A stretch of DNA of 64,000 nucleotides from Plasmodium malariae. Lineage: Eukaryota; Apicomplexa; Aconoidasida; Haemosporida; Plasmodiidae. Below, piece after piece: positions 32,012 to 43,586 of the stretch. The stretch is from positions 496,001-560,000 of the forward strand of contig NC_041782.1 in the NCBI RefSeq assembly GCF_900090045.1, read 5' to 3'. A model generated the notes under the pieces. The model did no database searches. It was not told the DNA's origin and saw only the letters and a program-made list of their open reading frames with translations. The stretch's first letter is position 1. Each line of letters opens with the position of its first letter. Both the position numbers and the translations under genes were made by a program.

Positions 32012-35000
32012 TCAAATGAAAATCAAGTAAACGGCGTTGTCCTCCCTGCGTAACATCCATTCGTTCTTCTTCTTGAAGATAATATCAATATAGTTATCCG
32101 ACAAGTACATATAACTCAATTTAATTTTTGATAGGTGTATATCGCGTGCACATTTTGACTGTACTTTCAAAAAACCGCTAAACAATCCTGCATTTGCACA
32201 ATTCCATATTTTAAAAGATAAGTCAAGTTTTGAATATGAAGCAAGACACGTGCCAGTAGTGTTAAAGTTTATACAATCAACACTTTTTTGATGTCCTTGA
32301 AAAATTTTCAACTTCTTTGCATTTTTTAAATCATATAAATATATGCATTTGTTCATATTATTTACTACAGCTAATCTTTGTGTAAATTTATTAAAAGAAC
32401 AAATAGGATAATTTTTAACTAATGTATAAATTAAACTAGTGGATAATTTTAAACATAAAATTCTTACATTGTTTGATGGGTCTAACGAGTTCAACAGTAT
32501 ATCAATAATAATATTCATATACCATATAAATATACATTTATAATTTTTTATTAATATAATTAAAAGGAATAGTATTTTATTTATACATGATACACGTTTC
32601 TGTACATTCCCTGTTATATAATGTAGAGTTTTTAAAAATAAAAAGGGTTCAATTCGTCCTATGTTTATTAATATTTTAAGAAAACTTATATTATTTAATG
32701 ACATCGTATACAGCTCGAATATATTTAAAATGAAATGACATATGTTTATGTAGTTATGTTCATTAATTTCAGAGCCTTTCTTTTGCATCACTTTCCCTTC
32801 ATCATAGGCTATATGACTAAAGTCGCTGTAGCTCCCTTTGTTTTTCTGCTCGCCCACAACATCGTTTTTGCTGCTAACCCTAACATTATTGCCGATACTG
32901 CTTCCGACGTTGCTTCCGATGTTGCTGCCGATATTACTGCCGATATTACTACCAATATTGCTACCAATATTACTGCTAATGTTTCTACTTACACTGTCTC
33001 CAACACAAATGCCAACATCACCACCACCTTCAGCCCCAATATTAATGGTGATAATGTTGTCTGCTCCCATCGATCCATCCTCAGCAGCTTTAGTAGTATC
33101 ACGCAACTCGTTCATATCATTTAATTTGTTAACTACACTACTATTTTCATTGTTTCCCTCTGAAAAATTATTTTCATAGGTATTTACATAAAACTCGTCC
33201 TTCTCTGATTGCATTTCATTTATTTTGTTATCCACATATTTTATATAATCATCCATGTAATTTTTTAAATTTATTTCCCTAAATGAATTATTTAATGACA
33301 CGTCAGTATGGTAATTTCCTACAACATAATAATCTTTCAATGCTTTATAATAATTTTCATTGATTAGTTTTTCATTAAATGTAAAATCTTCTCTTTTCAA
33401 ACTTAAGTTAAAAGAAACATGTGAACTGTTTTTCATATTACTTGTAAAAATTCCCCTTTGGATTAATACCTGAAAATCCCATGTTATAGAAAAACTTAAA
33501 GCTAATAAATGTATAAAATGAAATAATTTGAATTTATTAAATTTATTATTCTTTTCTAAAAAATATTCTGTATCTACAAAAATGTAATAACATATATGAT
33601 GTACAATCAATGTTGTCATAGATGCATTTGTATAAAAAGTTTTTGAGCTTCTTAAGTAATCTGGTTTTATTAATAATAATAATAATAATAAAGTTAAACA
33701 TATTTCATCAGCATATATAAAAGGGTATAAGAAAAAACACCCTATTTTTGGAATAGTTATAGTTATTGTATAAGACCCTGTCGTATCATACAAAGATATC
33801 TCATCGATACTTTTTTCAATGATTCTTTTTTTCTTATTATTGATTCTTAGTATTTCTGTAGAAGTTTTTGTAAATTTATCTAAATTTTTTTCCTTTATAT
33901 TTTCCATAATCATATACAAAAATTTTTGAAATTGTATCCTTATATTTTTGTCATAAGGATACATAGAGACATAACTTAACAAAAATAAATTTAAACTATT
34001 ACTGTCAGGCAAATTTTCTATGATATATTTTTTAAAATTATTTAAAATATAGTCATTATATTTTATTCTATAATTAGAACACCACAAGTTTAAAAATCTC
34101 AACATAAAGCAGCAGTACACAGTTTTTACATACACACTGTTGCAGTATATTTCAACAGAATTGTTATGGAAGAAAAATTCCTTCGTTATCATCTCACTTT
34201 TAAACCTTTTTCTTCTCCTCTTCCCTCTTTTCTTCTCCATCTCTTTATCCATCCTTCTTCCCATCTCCCTTTCCATATCCCTCTTCTTTTTCTTTCTTTT
34301 TCTCCTTTTTATGTACAGGTGTACACTTGATTTGTCGGAATAACTGTTATAATAATCCCTCTCCTCTTCCTCCTCCTCCTCATCCGAATATTTTAGAAAC
34401 CATCTCGTCCTCATGGACAAATCCTTTTTTCTTATTCTTAATTCTTTGTAGTAATTATAATGTAACATTTGATATTTCATACTCTTTCTCTGTTTTTCTA
34501 GCAACTTCCTCTCTTCATCATAATTGATTCCTATCGAATTACTCGATGAACTGTTTCCGTTCTGTGTGCTATTTTGAGAACTACTTTGTTCGTATTCCCC
34601 TTTAAAATTGGAAATTTGTAATTTACTTGTACTACGGGATGATATATTACCCCTATGTTGTCCTTCCCAAATGAGAATATTTTTATTTTTCCCCTTATTT
34701 CCCTCCTCTACGCCATTAGCATATGTATCTGCAGCATCATCCATCCTGTCATAACCCTTCCTCCTCCTCATGTTGTATTTTTTAACATTCTCATATTTTG
34801 TAAAATACATTAAATCGTTAAGGCGTTTGTTCAAGCTTCCCATCTTTACTGAAAAATAAATATACTTTTTTTTAAACAAGTCACTCAAAAAGTATTTTTT
34901 TTGAAATTTTTTATTATATAAATAATCATAGTCCAAATTTAATGAGTCGTAAAAAAATTTTTCTTTTTTTCTTTTTTCACGTACTAACTGTCTTTCCCTT

Positions 35001-38000
35001 CTTCTATTGCTTATAGTAATATACACATGCCCATCATACTTCCTATATTTCAATGGATGCATTTTTGAAAAATAGTATATTTGAGTACATATAGGAATTA
35101 TAACTGAAAAAGTTGATTCCTTCCCAGGTATACATAAAGAAAAAGGGATGGATGGGAATTTTATCAAAAACAGAAATAATTCTGTACACATATTTATACA
35201 ATTTTTAGGTAAAAAATATGGATACAAAAACTTAGTTAAAGGTAATGCCTTCTTTGATAAATTATTGTCTCTAAATAATACATAGCTTATGACTGGAATT
35301 TGGCTCCTCACTAAGTAACTACATTTTTTAGCTTTTCTTTTGTAAAAAAAATTTTTATTTCTTGATGTTTCCTCATATTTATGACTCTTTCCTAGTAGCA
35401 TATCAACACCTCCTTCTCCTCTTTGCCGTAATTTATGTGCTATACTACTACTCTCATTGTTTATATCCTCTTTTTTTATGAAGCGGGAGCTTTTATGTTC
35501 TATATATTTACACGAATCCGACGAAGGAGATGTCACTGAGGAATGGGAAGTCACTGCCGAGGAGCATCCATTCAATTTTAAACCTTCGTACTCTGAATCA
35601 AACAATGAACAGTCACGTGCTTCATTCAAATATTGAAATTCCTTTCTTCCTGTAGCTATGTGACTATCCATTCTATCAACACTCGTCCTTATTCTGTTCA
35701 AAATGTGCAAGTTGGTTATGTTTATTCCCAATTTTAAATAACACGTTTCATGGGAAGAGTTGGACAAATGTGTAAAATCAGAATCATATAAAGACCTTAA
35801 AAAACAACCGCTATCATAATTGTATACAAAGACATAATTATTCAAAGAAATAATATATAGTAAAGAAGAACAAGTATTAATATATACATTTTTTATTAAC
35901 TTAAAATTTATTTCATTTTTTTTTTCTAATCTTTTAAAACAACAATGGAAACATGCACTAGTCATAATTTTTAATTCTCTTTCTTTTTGTTTTTTGTTTA
36001 ATCTTTTTCTAAGTTCAATAGAAGATTTCTTCGAAATGAAATGGCCAGGTTTATGTTTATAAAAACATGAGTAAAATTTTTTTATTTGTGTCATTTTTAA
36101 TTCCCTCTTTAATTTAAATTTTTCTAACAAATTGTATTTACTCTCTCTTGTAATTAAGCTTCTCCTTCTTAAGAATGCGTTCATGTAATTTAAATAAATT
36201 TCTTCCTTCCTTTTATTTTTCTTTTCCCATTTCATTTCATTTGTCACTCCGTTTGGCACTCCGTTTGTCATTCCATATGTTACTCCATTAGTTACTCCAT
36301 TTGTCATTCCCATTGTCACTCCATTTGCCTCTTCATCGTCTGTTGTTATCGCTAATTTATATTCATCATTTTTACAAAAAAAATTGTGTGTGTTATTCTC
36401 ATAATTCTGTTCGTTAATATTTAGCAAGGTTAAGTTATTACTTGCATCACAAGTTAGTACCCAACATGACTCCATTATCAACTCTTTACGTAAAACTTGT
36501 TTCGAATTTATGGCAAAATTTTCATTTATCACTTTATGAATACTACATATATAAGATAAATGACAGGATTTCAAATATTTCAACAGCTGAAAATTACATA
36601 AATTCCATACTAACACATCTCCTCTACTAGAACCTCCAATTAAAAAATAATATTCATTATGCAAAGTTGTTATAAAAGTATTCTTCTCAAGCATACATTT
36701 TGGTATAGGGAAATCATGAATTAGTTTTTTATGTGACATATTTTTATACGAATTAATCAGTGTACTCGTCACATGACAATTAATGTAACTTATAATGATA
36801 TATATGTTTAGGTTATACTCTGCTATTACATATGTGACTATACTTTTGTTTTTTTTCTTTTCCTTATACTCGTCTTCCGATTTAACACTTTCACTTATTC
36901 CACTATTATAAATCAAATTATTCAACATGCTACTAAATCGTTTTGTGCTCCGCGGGGTTTTTTTTTCCCTTCCCCCTTCAAGAGATTCCACATAAGCATC
37001 ATTTCCCATGCTAGTGTTAACACAAACACTGCCGCTAGCATTGCCCCTATCATTGCCCCTAGCATTGCCGCTAGAACTACCACTAACATTATCATCATGA
37101 CCATCCTTTTTTACCTCGTCTTTGTACTTTTTCCCAGAGCACATCCTCATGTTGCTTATTTCCTCCTTCACATTTTTCCTCTTTGGCAAAAGCCACACAC
37201 ATTCAATTCTGGATGTCTTATACCATTCATTAAATAAACACTCGAAAACAATTACTCTGTTCATGTAATTCTTATTTACAAAAAAGAAGAACAGATTGTC
37301 TTTACATTTTGAATACTTTTCTACACCATCACTGTTTCTTAACTTACTCATCATCTTCTTATTTTTGAATGACATCAAATTATCAATTGAACTGATTTTT
37401 AATGGAGAATATTTTTCTAAATTTTTACCTTTTCCACTAAATGATATTTCTGTACTACGGGTAATTCTTATTCGAAACTTGTCACTGTTATTGTAATTTT
37501 TGTTATATGCACTCATGTAGTATCCCCCTCCTCTGTTCCATATGTTGTTACTGGGATTGTCAATATCGTAGTTATTTTTATCTTCCATTTGGTTTCCCAT
37601 TCTTTCTTCCATTTGATTTCCCATTTTTTCTCTCACTTGGTTTTCCATTTTGTTTCCATCTCTTTGAGCATTTCTCCCTTCTATGTCCCTGTATACTACT
37701 ATAGGTATAGGGCTCTTGTAAGACCCTAGCAAATTCTTCGAAATTTTCATCAGAAAAAAAGATTTAATATTTGATTGAAAAGATAAAAATAAACTAGAAA
37801 ATTTTAACGGCAACGTATAGCAGTAAAAATTCCCCTCAGTCGTCCAAGCAATTATCGAACCACACACATTTTTTGACAATTTTTGCATAATATTAAAAGA
37901 TTTATTGTTAAAACAGATGCTCTTAAAAATTCCTAAAGGGAAAGTAATTACACATAAAATGGAGGTTCAATTCGATAACACATAAGTGTACATGTATATA

Positions 38001-40477
38001 TAGGCGTGTATATATACATATGCCCACGAGCATATGCATATTCATATGCACATTATAACTCTAAAACGGGGATATACAAGCTAAAATTATTGAAAGAATT
38101 GCCGCACAAAGACGTGAAAGCCATAATACACTCACATAAAACATTACTCTGCATTAAATATAGTCAATTTTTCAGATTATTCCACACATTCACAATTCAT
38201 ATATTGCAAATATTCATCTCTCGTATTGTATATAATATTTGTACATATATATGCATATGCATCAGTGTAAAATATAGCAGCGCCGTTTTGCAATGGTATA
38301 TACAGAATGACGCGAAGAAACAAAAACTGAACACCCAATTGAAGGGAAAACTAACCTGAGGAGAATTTCCATATAGGACGCCTTACAACTTGTATGCCTG
38401 CCCAGTGACAATTTTCTTTTTTTTTTTTTTTGGACTCTTGAAAATCAGGGCAAAATAGGTCCATTAGGGGAACGAAAAGGGAGTTAGAATCCTTCCTTTC
38501 ATAAATGATAAGTCTTGTTTTTTGTAAAATAATTATATAGTTATCTATTATAGCTATTTGACTAGAATTGCCATTACTAGCAATTTCTAAAATATTTTCA
38601 CACGGTGAAAGATTCGAAATAAAATTTGCCTCAAGTGTATATAACCCATTAGTCTGCTTAAATAAATCTTGACATTTTAAATACTTATCATTACTTTTTA
38701 AATTTATATCATGAGAAAAATTCAATCTAGTTTTAAGTAAATCATCATACATACAATTCTCAGTTATATCTTCTATAATTTCGTTGTACAATTCAATTTC
38801 GGATTTTTCAGTCCTTACAACGAATCTACATTTACTTTTATAAAAATTTAAAAATTCAGTTAAATCCCAACATATAACATCACCATTACTTAACGATGCA
38901 ACAATTAATATAGGACAATAAAATAAATTGTTTAGATTTTTATTTACTTCACATTCTTTTGTTTTTATATATTCTTCGTTCAATTCATTGGACTTCGTAT
39001 TGCTGCTATCATCCACACGATAATGCTGAGGATGATTAGGACAACTTGACACGTCTTCCATTTTTTCTTTTTTTTCATAAACGCTAAATAATTTTCTTTT
39101 TAAAAGTTTGAAGCACTGAATTAATGACTGCTGATTATCTTCCTTTAAATAAGGAACAAGCCCAGTAGCAACGGAGCAAATTTTTATATCTTCGCTATTA
39201 TTCCATTTTGGTTTCATATGCACTTGAATATTTTCTTTCAACACATTCCTTTCATCATTCATCGGGTTCCCCTTATGCGTGTCCATATTACTGTAATTGT
39301 AACTGCTCATGTTGTGGTTACTTCTGTTGCTATTTGCACCGCTTACATTCGTACCTATTACATTATTCGTGGTGTTCTTTTTGTTAATATAGCCATTTAT
39401 ATCTTCCTCTGAATATGATAAATCGTGCACACCCGAACTACTAGAAGATGAAGAGTGATGCTCATCATTCGTGTCCCCTATATAGGTATACTCATTGTCT
39501 TTCTTTAGAACATTTTCTTCATTCGTTTTTTTGTTATCCCCTTTGTGAATATAATTGTCAATAGTTAAACGAGCAATTATTTCTTTATCTTTGTTTGCCC
39601 ACAAGTCTAAAACCAATACTTTTTTAATACCACATATAAGGAGAAATCTTCTATCTGGTAGTATCCTTATATTGTAAATAAAAAAATCAAAATCTTTTAA
39701 AACTTTAAAACACCTTCCTTCATCTAATGACCAAAAACATATCATATTATTCAAATGAAGTGAAATTAATATTTCCTTCGATATACATTCAATAAGAGAT
39801 GAACAAGATAATCCAAAACATAACTGCAAAATGCTATTATTACATGTACTGTTGTTGTTATTTATTAAAATACTATACGGTAGCAAGTTTATTCTGTTAC
39901 CCGAATTGTTCCATTCACTCTCCACCTTCGAGCTATTGCGTTTAACACTGCTCTTAACATTGCGCCTAACACTACGGCTAACACTGCTATTAACACTGCT
40001 GCTAGCATTGCTGGAGTTATCCTTATCACCATAAAAAAAATACGCACTACTGTCGTCAACATTTAAGTGCTTTACATCATTGAAACGAATACTATCAATA
40101 CTCTTGTTATCCATATGTTTTCCTACTGTATAACCTTTTTTATTTTCTCCTCTATCATCTGAATAAACATTTTCATTACACTTTATTTTTTCGTTAACCT
40201 GAGTTTTATCATATACCTCCTTATACATGTTGTTATAATTGTAGTTCTCTTCTCTTCCCACTTCATTCTTATGCATCCTAGCACTATTTAACACGTTCAT
40301 AAAATCTGCATTATTTTTATAATTTTCATTTTCATGAACTTTAAATAATATTATATTTCCTTCATAACTTCCAACAGCTAAAATGTAACAGCCCTCGTTC
40401 ATGGCATAGCATGATATACTAAAAGGGGAAGAAAAATTAGGCCATACTACTGACCCTAATTTTAAATCTTCGTTCAT
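32012..40477 (-). CDS. WDR7/Rabconnectin-3 beta-like WD-repeat protein, two exons
   Basis: One gene: exon 1 38356-40477, intron 37933-38355, exon 2 32012-37932. Exon 1 ends KFSS plus one base at a CAG/GTTAGT donor. Exon 2 begins after TTTCCCTTTAG, completes a Gly codon and reads IFKSICFNNKSFN before reaching the first Met of the downstream frame. The joined length is 2680 residues. N-terminal WD-like repeats occur (ILAVGSYEGNIILFKV, then LISLHLNNMICFWSLDEGRCFKVL). A very long helical and basic middle is full of Lys/Asn/Ser insertions. The C-terminus has RLAVVNNMNKCIYLYDLKNA and FQGHQKSVDCINFNTTGTCL, then a tail resembling the end of WDR7. WDR7 with DMXL proteins (Rabconnectin-3/RAVE) regulates V-ATPase assembly and endosome acidification. 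That role is inferred here from the C-terminal resemblance and overall layout. Confidence 0.82.
32870..32990 (-). repeat. Ser-Asn-Ile-Gly coding repeat in WDR7-like gene
   Basis: About nine 12-bp units of the form ccgatattactg/ccaatattgcta encode (SNIG)n on the minus strand. It is in-frame and likely variable in length. Confidence 0.9.
36225..36335 (-). repeat. Thr-Asn-Gly-Val coding repeat in WDR7-like gene
   Basis: About eight 12-bp units of the form attccatttgtc/actccgtttgtc encode TNGV/TNGM-type tetrapeptides on the minus strand, ending at an EMKWEKK segment. It is an in-frame low-complexity insertion in the middle region. Confidence 0.85.
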
Positions 40478-40479
40478 CC

Positions 40480-40692
40480 TTATTTCATATTTTTAAAAAG
40501 TACACAATGGAAGGGGAACCAACAGAGTGCAGGGTATAAGTTCAAGCAAAGAGAAGGTAAAAACAAAAAAGGGAATGTAAAAATGGGAAAACAAAATAGA
40601 GAAAACAAAAAAGGGAATATAAAAATGGGAAAACAAAATAGAGAAAACAAAAAAGGGAAAATAAAAATGGGAAAACAAAATAGAGAAAACAA
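40480..40692 (-). other. Upstream open frame ending just before the WDR7-like start codon (candidate)
   Basis: A 70-codon minus-strand frame in the WDR7-like leader ends at 40480, two bases before the main ATG at 40475-40477. It encodes a 14-residue Phe/Leu/Ile/Pro/Cys repeat (from the 42-bp DNA repeat) and finishes Met-Lys-stop, so even a three-codon mini frame ends at the same place. Translation is not shown. It could act as an upstream open reading frame that lowers translation of the main protein if the transcript begins far enough upstream. Confidence 0.3.
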
Positions 40693-40699
40693 AAAAGTG
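40560..40699. repeat. 42-bp direct repeat upstream of the WDR7-like gene
   Basis: Units start at 40560, 40602, 40644 and a partial one at 40686. Each contains AAAACAAAAAAGGGAA, a variable TGT/TAT/AAA triplet region, AAATGGGAAAACAAAATAGAG. Spacing is exactly 42 bp. A (GAAAAC)n tail follows. Confidence 0.95.
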
Positions 40700-41207
40700 A
40701 AAACGAAAACGAAAACGAAAACAACAAAAAAAAAAAAAAAATAAATTACAGTTAGTTAACCTATATATATTAATAATCTGAATACATTATTCATGTCTTT
40801 GCTTAATTCTGTTTTTCACAGAATTTACGCATTTACTTTTGCAATTTTTAGCTATTTTTGTTTGTTTGTTTTTTTTTTTCCGGTTTATCTGCAGTTTTTT
40901 ACCACCTTTTCGGCTTTTTTTATTTAAGTGCTGAGTTTATATATATATGTATATATGGACGTATGTATGTATTTTTATTATTATTTTATTTATTTTTTTT
41001 TTTATTTTCTCTAGTTTCAAAATTTCATATATATTTTTCTTTCCTTGCGAAATAATGTGCTAATACATTTATACTACTATAGTATATGTGTGCATATATC
41101 CGCAAATCTTACATGCTTTTCAATATATCTCACGTAAGCACTTACAAAATATGTATATGCATCCTACACATATAACATCCTAACAAGGCCAGAGCACATG
41201 TTTAAAA

Positions 41208-41465
41208 CTATTTTCGCTCTTTAAGTAATATAAAAAGAATTACTTCCATATTTAGTAAGTCTTTTTTTAAGTAATGTTTATAAAGCAATTTATTAGTTTC
41301 ATGCTTCACTTTATATTTTAGTGCGAAGAATAAAAGTTCACAAAAAAATTTATGAACAGAAAAGTGGTTAGACGACTCTCTGCCAGCATGTACATATGCG
41401 GATTTTTCATATTTTTCCCCTTCTTTTAACATATTATTCAATCCATCAGTAATTGTTATGTTCAT
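41208..41465 (-). CDS. Possible small protein of unknown function
   Basis: A frame of 85 codons from the ATG at 41463-41465 (an in-frame ATG four codons further up also exists). The sequence is not the usual Tyr/Ile/Phe microsatellite translation. It has Lys/Glu-rich helical sequence with mixed composition (DGLNNMLKEGEKYEKS, HAGRESSNHFSVHKFFCELL, LLYKHYLKKDLLNMEVIL). No family is recognised, and no signal peptide is seen. Neither flank gives a clear splice partner. It could be a real small gene, one exon of a larger one, or a chance open frame. Confidence 0.35.
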   Translation of the reverse strand: MNITITDGLNNMLKEGEKYEKSAYVHAGRESSNHFSVHKFFCELLFFALKYKVKHETNKLLYKHYLKKDLLNMEVILFILLKERK

Positions 41466-41527
41466 ACATATGCACATAACGATACATACAATATAGATCT
41501 TGTAAGGTAAAAGGATCTTATCTCATA

Positions 41528-41714
41528 TACCCAAAAGTGTTAATACAAGCTCTCACTAATACCCAATAGTGTTAATACAAGCTCTCACTAATACCCAAAA
41601 GTGTTAATACAAGCTCTCACTAATACCCAATAGTGTTAATACAAGCTCTCACTAATACCCAAAAGTGTTAATACAAGCTCTCACTAATACCCAAAAGTGT
41701 TAATACAAGCTCTC
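41528..41714. repeat. 32-bp tandem array, 5.8 copies
   Basis: Units start at 41528, 41560, 41592, 41624, 41656 and 41688. The unit reads TACCCAAAAGTGTTAATACA then AGCTCTCACTAA. Copies 2 and 4 have AATAG where the others have AAAAG, so the array looks like a doubled 64-bp unit. There are no spacers between copies, so it is not CRISPR-like. Confidence 0.97.
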
Positions 41715-43586
41715 TTGGGCTATTATGAAACGAACTGGAATATTTGCAGCATCATGTATCCCTACTATGTCACTCATAATTATAAAAAAAAAGAAATAAA
41801 AAGGAAAAAATAAGGGAAGCCAAAAAAAAAATAAAGTAAATGAACCTTATATTTATATTTTATAAACTCTTCATAACGAAATTTATAAATGTAAAATTAT
41901 CGTTAAAACTGTATGTATTATGGGAGAGTTACTCATATAATTGTTCGCCCAATTTTTCCTTTATTTTATTTTTTTATTCTTGCAGTTTTCACTTATTACT
42001 TTTATTCCCACATTTTTCTTCTCTTTTGGAATGAAAAATTACAGAATGAATAAGCAGTACTATTACATATTCATTCCAAAAAACTCAAAAGTAAAATTTA
42101 AAAATTATCCATATATTTGCATACATATATATCTATTATGTATGTATACACATGTAAATATATTGTGCATGAGACTTAAGCGCTCGTATTAAGAATTCTA
42201 CTAACGCCGATTATTTAAAATATGGCTGTCCTAAATTCGTTTATTTTTTTTAAATAAAAGTTAAAAAACAGGAAAATGAAATTTACCAACAAAAAGAATA
42301 ATAAACCGTTAAGCACATATATAGGCATATACATATATACGTACATGCTTCATATATATATATATATATGGTTTATATATATGTGTAACTGGTAAATTTG
42401 TTTAAATGTACTAATTCAAAAAAATAAATAAATTGCATTAAATAGAAACTGCTTCATATTTAAAAAAAAAAAAAAAAAGAAAAAAAAAAAAAAGTTAAAT
42501 TATAAAATATTGAGCTATATAGATTGGAGTAATATATCAGGAAATTTCAAACAAATTAATATAAAAAAGCATTTGTATATTGATGTAAATATATATATAT
42601 ATATATATACTATATGGTAACTTCACACACTTTCCTATCACAACGTATATGAAAATAATGCATACGTACACATTAAAACTAAATTGAACTACTTAACTAC
42701 ATTCTGATGTCATATATTTTAATATGGTTGATGATTTAAGAGAAATATATGTTTATATATGTATATATATATATATAAAAGAAAAAAAAAAAAAAAAGTT
42801 ACACATAGTTAATTTTTAAAATATAAACAAAATATATTCTTATTTATAAAATCAAAATATAAATTCGATCTTAAAAAATGTAGGAAATTCATATGTATGA
42901 AAAAACAAATTAGCATAAAATACACACAAATGTATATATTTGTATGTATATATACACATCTATGCACTTGTAAGTACATTTATATATATGTTATATCCAT
43001 ACGCGGCAAAATATATTAACACACGCCATAGAAAGCAAAAATATATAAATGCAAAATATACATACACATTTTAATTCTCCAAAATTATAATTATATATAT
43101 AGGAAGATATAATATGAATAACCCTTTCCCGCAACTTTATTATTTTCCAAATTTCTACATATAATAAATATATTTACTTTTAAATGTAAATGGACATATA
43201 AAATGAGCATATGTCTCCCCTATTAAAATTGCCTTAAATTGAATTCAATTGAATTCACTTTAGTTTAATTTATCTCAATTCAGTATAATTTAATTTAACT
43301 TTTTCTTCCTTTTTTTCTTTTTCTTTTTCATCTTCTGTTTCTTTTCTTTTTTTTTTTTTTTCTTTTGGACTTTCGCTATTCCCCATTTGATCAACTAACT
43401 CATGTGTAACTATTGCTAATATAATTCATCTTTGCATATATCATAACAATTTATTCTTACCCAATATGTCAAATAATGAGTATACACATTTTTCGCCTTT
43501 TGGTATAATTAAAGGACGTTTTTGAATAACCAAAATACACAATCTTTCTATGACATAAATAATCGTTCCCAGAGATACCTATTATT

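Larger units (their letters stand above)
40478..43586. other. Intergenic region between WDR7-like and RING genes
   Basis: About 3.1 kb. It contains a 42-bp repeat with an upstream frame directly before the WDR7-like start (40560-40699), a possible small gene (41208-41465) and a 32-bp tandem array (41528-41714). TA tracts lie at 42350-42370, 42590-42610 and 42755-42775. The remainder is AT-rich with nothing further recognised. Confidence 0.6.

Noticed and set aside
41528..41714. 32-bp direct repeats that might suggest a CRISPR array
   Set aside because: Copies are head-to-tail with no spacers, no cas genes are present, and the genome is eukaryotic.
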